Below are positions 1 to 4,379 of a stretch of DNA of 6,487 bases, piece after piece; positions within the stretch are counted from its first letter, which is position 1; every line of letters begins with the position of its first letter. The notes under the pieces are model-generated. The model did not search any database. It saw only the letters and a list, made by a program, of their open reading frames with translations, and was not told where the DNA came from. The stretch is from the NCBI GenBank assembly GCA_028693695.1, contig JAQUUV010000118.1, forward strand, positions 1 through 6,487, in the 5' to 3' direction. This DNA comes from Syntrophomonas sp. GTDB taxonomy: Bacteria > Bacillota > Syntrophomonadia > Syntrophomonadales > Syntrophomonadaceae. Position numbers and translations under genes: made by a program.

Positions 1-1
1 G

Positions 2-214
2 AGGTTTATGATGACATGCTGTACAGACGATATGCAGCCTATTGGTTTATTGTGCCAATACCCCCGGGCCAATGAGCTTAAAAAAGATAGTTGGGTTAAA
101 GTACCCGGCACAATCGAAGAAACTGAATTTGAAGGGCAAAAAGTCCCCCTATTTCAAGCAGATGATGTAGTGGGTGCAGAAAAGCCTAAGAATGATTATG
201 TATATCCGTATTAA
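2..214 (+). CDS. DUF1980 / YcgQ-type (TIGR03943) protein, C-terminal end
   Basis: This is the last 70 codons of a gene that begins upstream of the window. The frame is open from base 2 (Arg-Phe-Met-Met...), so the ATG at base 8 is almost certainly internal. The motif RFMMTCCTDDMQPIGLL, with paired cysteines followed by Asp-Asp, and the tail NDYVYPY resemble the soluble C-terminal DUF1980 domain of the YcgQ/TIGR03943 family. That family is usually encoded next to a YcgR-type permease, and in Bacillus the pair belongs to the zinc-starvation (Zur) regulon. Its molecular function is not settled; a part in metal handling at the membrane is inferred from family context only. No terminator follows immediately. 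The nearest good one is at 508-538, about 290 bases downstream. The family call rests on this short remnant, so it is fairly but not fully secure. Confidence 0.72.
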   Translation, partial: RFMMTCCTDDMQPIGLLCQYPRANELKKDSWVKVPGTIEETEFEGQKVPLFQADDVVGAEKPKNDYVYPY

Positions 215-316
215 TTTATTTTTAGGGTAGTAAAACATTAAAATGTGCTACACTGCCATTGCCTATCCTCTCAGTATGCTTGGATTCGCTAGTAAACAAG
301 CAGCGTGAAATTCTTA

Positions 317-345
317 TTGCACAAATTAAATCTGCGGTGTAGAAT
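317..345 (+). promoter_or_regulatory. candidate sigma-A promoter
   Basis: TTGCAC at 317-322 and TAGAAT at 340-345 are separated by exactly 17 bases. The -10 box matches five of six consensus positions; the -35 box keeps only TTG. Initiation would fall near 352, giving a transcript of about 185 bases to the terminator at 508-538. A weaker alternative is TTGTAT at 407-412 with TATAGG at 429-434 (16-base spacer). This call is from pattern only. Confidence 0.35.
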
Positions 346-348
346 CAC

Positions 349-364
349 ACTAGTATAAACTAGT
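349..364. repeat. paired ACTAGT palindromes at the predicted start site
   Basis: ACTAGT occurs at 349-354 and again at 359-364, with ATAA between. Each copy is self-complementary and their centres are 10 bases apart, one helical turn. They sit across the predicted transcription start of the promoter at 317-345, where a repressor operator would be placed. They could equally form a short hairpin at the 5' end of the RNA. No known regulator is recognised from the site. Confidence 0.4.
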
Positions 365-372
365 AAAAATTC

Positions 373-394
373 TCAGTCTTCAGTCTCCGAGTCT
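373..394. repeat. short tandem repeat TCAGTCT x2 plus GAGTCT
   Basis: TCAGTCT at 373-379 is followed without a gap by an identical copy at 380-386. A related GAGTCT follows at 389-394. The repeats lie just downstream of the predicted start of the candidate RNA. They may be a protein or antisense contact site, or simple slippage; nothing in the window decides this. Confidence 0.5.
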
Positions 395-507
395 CATGAC
401 CTAAAGTTGTATCCATGGTTTTGAGGCCTATAGGGTGTAACGGGAAACGGTTGCGCCTCCCAATGTGGAAAGGGGAAGCTAGAAAGGCTTAGTTTTTGTG
501 GCCTTTT

Positions 508-538
508 AGCCAGACCTTTGCATAGGGTCTGGCTTTTT
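508..538 (+). terminator. intrinsic terminator, perfect 9-bp stem
   Basis: AGCCAGACC (508-516) is perfectly complementary to GGTCTGGCT (526-534), with a 9-base loop. Five T residues (534-538) follow the stem. This is a textbook rho-independent terminator on the plus strand. It ends transcription of the candidate RNA upstream or, by read-through, of the DUF1980 gene. Confidence 0.85.
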
Positions 539-540
539 GT

Positions 541-750
541 GTATTTATTAAGCCTGATCAGGTGGGTGGGGTAACAAAGCTAAAGGTTACTGCTGTTGAT
601 TAGTGAACATACCACGATGATTTGAAAGGAAACCGGCTAATATTTGCATATAAAGGTATGAAACCTTAATTACAGAGGCCTCGCATTAAAATATTGCATT
701 CAGAAGAGTGCTAAAATTATTTAATAATTACTCATTTTAACATGTGAACA
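541..750 (+). other. unassigned segment between two terminators, with small hairpins
   Basis: This segment starts after one terminator and leads into another, so a short transcript probably runs through it. It contains the palindrome CCTGATCAGG (553-562), a GTAAC/GTTAC hairpin (571-575 with 586-590), an AAGGT/ACCTT hairpin (653-657 with 663-667) and the palindrome GAGGCCTC (675-682). No promoter with both boxes at good spacing was found. The nearest is TTGCAT with a poor -10 box. No coding signal is convincing. Confidence 0.4.
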
Positions 751-798
751 AAACCATGAAGGTTTGCCCCTAGAGGGTAACGCTTTCGTGGTTTTTTT
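751..798 (+). terminator. intrinsic terminator with seven T residues
   Basis: AAACCATGAA (751-760) pairs with TTCGTGGTTT (785-794) over ten base pairs, one of them a T-G wobble. The loop can form an inner GCCC/GGGT stem. A run of seven T residues (792-798) overlaps and follows the stem. This is a strong plus-strand terminator with no recognised gene in front of it. The hydA operon therefore probably has its own promoter downstream of here. Confidence 0.82.
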
Positions 799-823
799 GT
801 TCTGATCCCCCAATTTTTATCTA

Positions 824-850
824 ACCCGTCAAAGCCCTGGTTTGGCGGGT
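824..850. repeat. 10-bp inverted repeat (hairpin)
   Basis: ACCCGTCAAA (824-833) pairs with TTTGGCGGGT (841-850) over ten base pairs with one wobble, around a 7-base loop. No T-run follows on either strand, only CTATTT on the plus strand. It is thus a weak terminator at best, and may be a second transcriptional stop after 751-798 or an RNA structure. Confidence 0.6.
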
Positions 851-864
851 CTATTTCAATCAAC

Positions 865-878
865 GCTCCCAATGGAGC
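865..878. repeat. small perfect hairpin
   Basis: GCTCC (865-869) and GGAGC (874-878) are perfectly complementary around a CAAT loop. It lies 14 bases after the larger hairpin at 824-850 and just before an AT-rich stretch (TTATATACT) that could hold a -10 element for hydA. No well-placed -35 box accompanies it. Confidence 0.45.
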
Positions 879-912
879 TTATATACTCATTTGTTTGATG
901 CATCTTAATGAG

Positions 913-948
913 CAGGAGGTCGAAATGCAGCCGGAGATGGTTGCATAG
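913..948 (+). promoter_or_regulatory. mini-ORF (7 codons) with strong ribosome site in the hydA leader
   Basis: CAGGAGGT ends at 920. Five bases later an ATG (925-927) opens a frame reading MQPEMVA and closing at TAG (946-948). The ribosome site is as good as those of the real genes here, so ribosomes probably load. The product is too short for a normal protein. It may be a leader peptide controlling hydA, or the scar of a lost gene. Its stop codon lies inside the left arm of a 7-bp stem (944-950 with 972-978), so translation would open that stem. Confidence 0.4.
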
Positions 949-984
949 GTCAATTTCAATAGAGGTTTCCAACCTATGAATAGG
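944..984 (+). promoter_or_regulatory. mutually exclusive hairpins in the hydA leader
   Basis: Three perfect pairings compete here. CATAGGT (944-950) pairs with ACCTATG (972-978). AGGTT (963-967) pairs with AACCT (971-975). CCTAT (973-977) pairs with ATAGG (980-984), the last touching the ribosome site of the next mini-ORF. Bases 973-975 are shared by all three, so only one can form at a time. This is the layout expected of an RNA switch or translational attenuator. Whether it acts as one is inference. Confidence 0.35.
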
Positions 985-1000
985 AGGTGTTATGATTTAG
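981..1000 (+). promoter_or_regulatory. two-codon ORF with near-perfect ribosome site
   Basis: TAGGAGGTG at 981-989 is almost a full complement of the 16S rRNA tail. It is followed at 992 by ATG ATT TAG, which reads Met-Ile-stop. The hydA start follows 40 bases after this stop with its own AAGGAGG. A start-stop minigene with such a strong ribosome site may act as a ribosome standby or stalling element, or may be a leftover of a deleted gene. No peptide function is implied. Confidence 0.35.
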
Positions 1001-1039
1001 CTTTATAAATTTACAGCACTGCATCGAAGGAGGAAGGAT

Positions 1040-2203
1040 ATGAGTACAGTATTAACCCAAGGTATTATTAATGTAACCAGTGATTGTAGAGCCTGTGATC
1101 ATTGCACTTCAATATGTCCCACGGGCGCAATTAGTGGAATGTTAGGACAGAGGCACAAAATCGACCATAATCTTTGTATCAACTGTGGGCAATGCTTAAT
1201 AAACTGTCCTTTTGGCAGAATTGAGGATGCCAGTATGGTTGACCTGGTTAAAAAGGCACTGGCTGATCCAAGTAAATTTGTAATTGTTCAGGAAGCTCCG
1301 GCAGTCCGAGTGGCACTGGGCGAAGAATTTGGCCTGGAACCGGGAACCAATGTCAAGAACAAGATGTATGCAGCTTTAAGGAGACTAGGCTTTAAGAAGG
1401 TATATGATACCGAATTTACAGCCGATCTCACCATTATGGAAGAAGGAACCGAATTAATTCACCGGGTATATGGTGCCCTGGGAGTAAAAGGTTATGAGAA
1501 CAAGGGACCCTTGCCTCAGTTTACCTCCTGTTGTCCGGCCTGGATTAAGTATGCCGAGGACAAGTATCCTAGAATTCTCCCCCACATATCGTCTGCCAAA
1601 TCTCCCCAACAGATGTTTGGCGCGGTATCCAAGACCTATTTGCCTACCAAACTTAATGTAAACCCGACCAATATTTATTCTGTATCGGTAATGCCCTGCA
1701 CGGCCAAAAAATACGAGTGCAACCGGCCCGAATTTATATCCAGCGGATACCAAGATGTTGACGCGGTAATAACCACCCGCGAATTGGCAGCCATGATTAA
1801 GGAAAAGGGTATTGATTTTAACAAGCTGCCGAATGAAGATGCCGATAAGTTCATCGGCGCTTCGACTGGAGCGGCCACCATATTTGGAGTAACTGGAGGA
1901 GTCATGGAAGCAGCTTTGAGAACCGCCTATGAAATCTTAAGCGGGCAAACATTAGATAAAGTCGACTTGAAGGCAGTCCGAGGCCTTGCGTCAGTTCGGG
2001 AAGCAACCGTAGAGATACCTGTTAAGGATCTGGGCAAAAATCTGCCGGTAAATGTAGCAATTGTAACCGGAACCAAACATGTGGATAAGCTTATTGAAGA
2101 TGTACTGGCAGGCCGCAGCAAATACCATTTCATAGAAGTTATGAACTGTCCTGGCGGCTGCATAAATGGTGGTGGACAGCCCATCAGAAGAGAAATGCAT
2201 TAG
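1040..2203 (+). CDS. hydA: [FeFe] hydrogenase catalytic (large) subunit HydA
   Basis: Catalyses reversible H2 oxidation and proton reduction. The 387-residue protein opens with a two-cluster ferredoxin domain: C16, C19, C22, C26 before Pro, then C46, C49, C52, C56 before Pro. The H-cluster domain follows with all three signatures. These are FTSCCPAW (C164, C165), MPCTAKKYE (C220) and FIEVMNCPGGC with GGGQP (C370, C374). By alignment with the clostridial enzyme, C164, S184 and glutamates E135 and E138 fit the proton path. It most resembles periplasmic Desulfovibrio HydA, but ends seven residues after GGGQP. It has no signal peptide, so export must depend on HydB. The start is fixed by AAGGAGG at 1027-1033. 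The HydE, HydF and HydG maturases it needs are not in the window. The gene lies 12 bases before hydB. Identity is very secure. Confidence 0.97.
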   Translation: MSTVLTQGIINVTSDCRACDHCTSICPTGAISGMLGQRHKIDHNLCINCGQCLINCPFGRIEDASMVDLVKKALADPSKFVIVQEAPAVRVALGEEFGLEPGTNVKNKMYAALRRLGFKKVYDTEFTADLTIMEEGTELIHRVYGALGVKGYENKGPLPQFTSCCPAWIKYAEDKYPRILPHISSAKSPQQMFGAVSKTYLPTKLNVNPTNIYSVSVMPCTAKKYECNRPEFISSGYQDVDAVITTRELAAMIKEKGIDFNKLPNEDADKFIGASTGAATIFGVTGGVMEAALRTAYEILSGQTLDKVDLKAVRGLASVREATVEIPVKDLGKNLPVNVAIVTGTKHVDKLIEDVLAGRSKYHFIEVMNCPGGCINGGGQPIRREMH

Positions 2204-2215
2204 GGGGGAAGATAA

Positions 2216-2575
2216 ATGAAGTTTTTTGCAGAAAGAGAAGGCATGACCAGACGGCAGTTTTTTAAAGGAGCTGGAATGCTGACGATCTCGGCTATATTTC
2301 TAGGTGCCTTTAGCAAGTTAGGATTTGATGCTTTTGCTGCAAGTACTGACTATATTGAAAAACGAGCCGCCGGACTGTATGCGTTGGATGAGAAAATGGC
2401 CATCAGAAAATCTCATGAAAATCCAGAAATAGCTCAGATTTATAAGGATTTCCTTTCTCCCGGCGAAGTAAAGCCGGTTAGCGAAAAGGCCCATCACTTG
2501 CTTCATACCAAATATGGCAAGGACATCCCGAATTTCATCACTGAATTGAAAAGCAAGCCACATGAAGCTGCATAA
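2216..2575 (+). CDS. hydB: [FeFe] hydrogenase small subunit HydB with Tat signal
   Basis: This 119-residue protein corresponds to the iron hydrogenase small-subunit domain, which wraps around HydA. The N-terminus is a twin-arginine signal: TRRQFFKGAG at residues 11-20, a hydrophobic stretch at about 21-32, and a likely cleavage site after A39-F40-A41. The mature part carries the family pattern: LYALDE, then RKSHENP (64-70), IYKDFL, and HHLLHTKYG (93-101). Because HydA has no signal, the folded pair is expected to be exported together, with HydB as carrier, as known for Desulfovibrio. The length matches the roughly 120 residues usual for HydB. The ribosome site GGGGGGAA lies between the hydA stop and this ATG. 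No cofactor ligands of its own are expected. It sits 16 bases before the cytochrome gene, so the three genes form one operon. Confidence 0.95.
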   Translation: MKFFAEREGMTRRQFFKGAGMLTISAIFLGAFSKLGFDAFAASTDYIEKRAAGLYALDEKMAIRKSHENPEIAQIYKDFLSPGEVKPVSEKAHHLLHTKYGKDIPNFITELKSKPHEAA

Positions 2576-2591
2576 TTAGGGAGGGTAATCA

Positions 2592-3251
2592 ATGAGTGAT
2601 ATTAAAGGAAAGGTCTTAAAACATGGCACCCAAACCAGAACCATGCATTGGATTCATTTATTAGCTTTTACTATTCTTGGTTTGACTGGAATAGGTTTTT
2701 ACTGGAATATAAATGTCATAGCTAATATATTTGGCGGTGCCGCCAATGCTTCGCTGGTACACAGATGGGCCGGAGTTGTATTTACGGTCGGCCCTGCTCT
2801 CTACATCCTATTGAATTTTGATAGGTTTTCCCGTTTCATCGATACCATTTCCAACTTCTCCAAAGAAGATTTTCAATGGTTAAAAGTTATGGGCGGATAT
2901 ATACCTTTTATCAAGGTCGACGAAGCTCCTGCCCAGGATAAATACAACGCTGGCCAAAAAATGTTGGGCTGGATGATAATTTTGGGCTGTATTCTGATCA
3001 TATTGACCGGGTTCCCTATGTGGGTATGGCGCCATAGTCTACCGGCTGCATTTCTAGGTTTTTGCTATGATGTTCATTTTTGGACGGCTATGATCATGAT
3101 ATTATTGGTCGGTGGACATTTCTTCCTGGCAGCCATCCATCCTAAATCCAGAGTAGAATTTTCTTCTATGATGCTGGATGGTTATATTGATGCTGAAATC
3201 AGTGCGCATCATAACGCCAAATGGTTTGCTGAGCTTAGGGAAGCTGAGTAA
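2592..3251 (+). CDS. cytochrome b subunit of membrane-bound hydrogenase (FdnI/cytochrome b561-like)
   Basis: Predicted di-heme membrane anchor of 219 residues passing electrons between the HydA clusters and the quinone pool. Four membrane helices are visible at about 20-38, 56-75, 125-145 and 161-182. The helix histidines are H19 (MHW), H57 (VHRWAG), H162 (DVHFW) and H176 (GGHFF), the pattern that binds two b hemes in formate dehydrogenase gamma subunits such as FdnI. The segment YNAGQKMLGW before helix 3 is also typical of that family. The usual 4-cluster beta subunit is missing, so the ferredoxin domain of HydA probably contacts this protein directly. That is inference. It is last in the operon, with AGGGAGGG as ribosome site. 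It could be named hydC, but no standard symbol is certain. Confidence 0.9.
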   Translation: MSDIKGKVLKHGTQTRTMHWIHLLAFTILGLTGIGFYWNINVIANIFGGAANASLVHRWAGVVFTVGPALYILLNFDRFSRFIDTISNFSKEDFQWLKVMGGYIPFIKVDEAPAQDKYNAGQKMLGWMIILGCILIILTGFPMWVWRHSLPAAFLGFCYDVHFWTAMIMILLVGGHFFLAAIHPKSRVEFSSMMLDGYIDAEISAHHNAKWFAELREAE

Positions 3252-3278
3252 TTATAACTGCACGAGGCACATTACAGA

Positions 3279-3310
3279 TATGCGGTCTGGTTTTCCATCC
3301 AGGCCGCATA
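3279..3310. terminator. 12-bp hairpin in the convergent spacer, possible terminator without T-run
   Basis: TATGCGGTCTGG (3279-3290) pairs with CCAGGCCGCATA (3299-3310), with a single wobble and an 8-base loop. It lies 28 bases after the hydrogenase operon and about 67 bases from the end of the convergent permease gene. No T-run follows on either strand, so it is not a classical terminator. It may still stop or stabilise both transcripts. Confidence 0.45.
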
Positions 3311-3324
3311 CTATGCACAGGGTC

Positions 3325-3336
3325 GGAATTAATTCC
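3325..3336. repeat. 12-bp palindrome GGAATTAATTCC
   Basis: The palindrome is perfect and sits inside a weaker GTCGG/CCGAC pairing in the spacer between convergent genes. It may be part of the transcript ends or a protein site. Nothing further can be said. Confidence 0.45.
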
Positions 3337-3376
3337 CCGACAGTGTGACAGAAAATCGTTCCCTATCATATGCCAT

Positions 3377-4309
3377 TTACCTCTTCTCTAACTGAGGCAA
3401 TCGTGAGCGATCCCGGAATACGCCGATGACCCCCAGGATTACCATAGCTGCCCCTAGTAATGTCCACCAGGTAATCGGTTCGCTTAGCAACCACCAACCC
3501 AGCAATAAAGCCAGAACCGGATTGACATAAGCATAGGTCATGGCAATATTGATAGGCAAGAGGCTAAGGGCAGTAACAAAAGCGGTGTAAGCCAGAACTG
3601 ACCCAAAAAGAATCAGGTAAACCAGCGCTAGCCAGGCATGGGTGGAGGGATGGGGCAGGGGTTCATGAAAGACCAGCACTAGCAGGCCGTATGCGCAACC
3701 GGCAATCAGGTGTTGATAGCCAGCTATTACTGTAAACGGAAGGCTAAGCGGATTCCGGTTCTGAAAAACCGAACCACACGACCAGCTAAATGCGCATAGC
3801 AAAAGAGCCAATCCTGCCGTAAATTCAGTAGTATTGCCTTCCATCAGCGATGGAGCCATTAATACCGCCAGCCCGCAAAAACTTAGAAAAAGCGAGCCAA
3901 TTAGGAGCCTGGAGGGAGTTCGGCGTAGAAGTAACGAATCCAAGAAGGCAACTATAATCGGAGTGGTTGCCACCACCAGAGCCGCGAAGCCAGAATTAGC
4001 GTATTGTTCGGACCACATCAAGAGACCATTGCTAAGCACCCAAAGCAAAATGCTGGAAGGAATCAGGATTAACCATTCCCTAACTGTTAGCCGGATTCTG
4101 TGCCTTTGAAAAACGGCAAATCCAATGAGAATAGCGCCAGCCAGAAACATCCTGATAAACCCCATCATCAACGGCGATAGTCCGCTACCTTCTTCTAATG
4201 CAACGCGGATAGCCAGATAGGTACTGCTCCATACAATATAAACGATAAAAAGGTTTGCCAGACCTACATTGGATAATGTTGAACTCCGACATTTAAATAA
4301 CGACTGCAA
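3377..4309 (-). CDS. EamA/DMT-family permease (YedA-like)
   Basis: This 310-residue inner-membrane protein belongs to the drug/metabolite transporter superfamily. It has two EamA repeats, at about 18-150 and 163-298, giving ten predicted helices. Family marks include VWSSTYLAIRVAL near residue 26 at the end of helix 1, MWSEQYANSGFAAL (98-111), and TYAYVNPVLALLLGWWLLSE (258-277) near the end. Members export small metabolites or amino acids; the substrate cannot be read from sequence. The start is TTG, not ATG: an in-frame stop lies just upstream, the first internal Met would remove helix 1, and GGAAGGA is ten bases before the TTG. It lies 70 bases after the MFS gene in the same direction, so co-transcription is likely. 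It converges on the hydrogenase operon and shows no functional tie to it. Confidence 0.9.
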   Translation of the reverse strand: MQSLFKCRSSTLSNVGLANLFIVYIVWSSTYLAIRVALEEGSGLSPLMMGFIRMFLAGAILIGFAVFQRHRIRLTVREWLILIPSSILLWVLSNGLLMWSEQYANSGFAALVVATTPIIVAFLDSLLLRRTPSRLLIGSLFLSFCGLAVLMAPSLMEGNTTEFTAGLALLLCAFSWSCGSVFQNRNPLSLPFTVIAGYQHLIAGCAYGLLVLVFHEPLPHPSTHAWLALVYLILFGSVLAYTAFVTALSLLPINIAMTYAYVNPVLALLLGWWLLSEPITWWTLLGAAMVILGVIGVFRDRSRLPQLEKR

Positions 4310-4319
4310 ATTTATTTTA

Positions 4320-4326
4320 TCCTTCC
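4320..4326 (-). promoter_or_regulatory. ribosome binding site that fixes the TTG start of the EamA gene
   Basis: Read on the minus strand the site is GGAAGGA, ten bases upstream of TTG at 4309-4307. An in-frame TAA lies between the site and the start, which excludes a longer protein. Confidence 0.65.
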
Positions 4327-4341
4327 ATTAAACGCGTACAT

Positions 4342-4367
4342 GTTAATCCTGTGAAGGTTATATTAAC
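4342..4367. repeat. inverted repeat between the two transporter genes
   Basis: GTTAAT (4342-4347) is complementary to ATTAAC (4362-4367), with an inner CCT/AGG pairing that gives a bulged hairpin. It lies in the 70-base gap between the MFS stop and the EamA start. It has no T-run, so it may tune expression of the second gene or be an operator. Confidence 0.4.
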
Positions 4368-4379
4368 GAGGAACTATCC

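Larger units (their letters stand above)
352..538 (+). ncRNA. candidate small structured RNA, family unknown
   Basis: This is the segment between the promoter-like pair at 317-345 and the perfect terminator at 508-538. It has no coding potential but folds locally. GTAAC (437-441) can pair with GTTGC (450-454), directly continued by GAGGC (423-427) with GCCTC (455-459), leaving a bulge at 428-436. A further AAGC/GCTT hairpin lies near 476-490. The expected length of about 185 bases suits a 6S-type RNA, an sRNA or an attenuated leader. I could not find the long closing stem and central bubble of 6S RNA, and no riboswitch consensus I know fits. Confidence is therefore limited to 'something transcribed and terminated'. 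Confidence 0.33.
215..1039. other. 825-base gene-less stretch rich in hairpins
   Basis: No reading frame here has the length, start and ribosome binding site of a gene. A 38-codon frame open from 226 to a TAG at 340-342 has no start codon or ribosome site. The stretch instead holds a promoter-like pair, short direct repeats, two T-run terminators, at least four other hairpins and two mini-ORFs with strong ribosome sites. It therefore looks like one or two small RNA units plus the 5' leader of the hydrogenase operon. A decayed gene is the main alternative. Confidence 0.7.

Noticed and set aside
8..214. A complete 68-residue protein starting at ATG 8
   Set aside because: The frame is open to the left edge and the codons before the ATG (Arg-Phe) continue the DUF1980-like motif, so it is the end of a longer gene.
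226..342. 38-codon frame ending at TAG 340-342 (tail reads LVNKQREILIAQIKSAV) as a gene or gene remnant
   Set aside because: No start codon or ribosome site, and a frame of this length is expected by chance. It reads like protein, so a remnant cannot be fully excluded.
441..451. Shared string GGGAAACGGT in both RNA candidates (442-451 and near 6169-6178)
   Set aside because: A shared 10-base word is expected several times by chance in a window of this size, and the flanks do not align.
352..538. 6S RNA, small SRP RNA, or a known riboswitch (cobalamin, SAM, fluoride, ZTP, preQ1, M-box)
   Set aside because: The long closed rod with central bubble of 6S RNA, the SRP apical GGAAG/AGCAG loop, and the conserved riboswitch cores were not found by reading. 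A covariance search would be decisive.
526..603. Open frame after the first terminator (reads ...FIKPDQVGGVTKLKVTAVD)
   Set aside because: It begins inside the terminator stem, has no ribosome site and is under 30 codons.
891..908. Rex- or FNR-like operator around TTGTTTGATGCATCTTAA
   Set aside because: Only the left half resembles either consensus. The right half matches three positions of five to seven. The central GATGCATC palindrome is too short to assign.
1040..1100. An N-terminal Tat signal on HydA from an upstream start
   Set aside because: The ribosome site fixes the start at 1040, the first cluster motif begins at residue 16, and no twin-arginine segment precedes it. The signal is on HydB.
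1454..2200. Minus-strand open frames opposite hydA
   Set aside because: They are shadow frames of a strongly supported gene, without ribosome sites or recognisable motifs.
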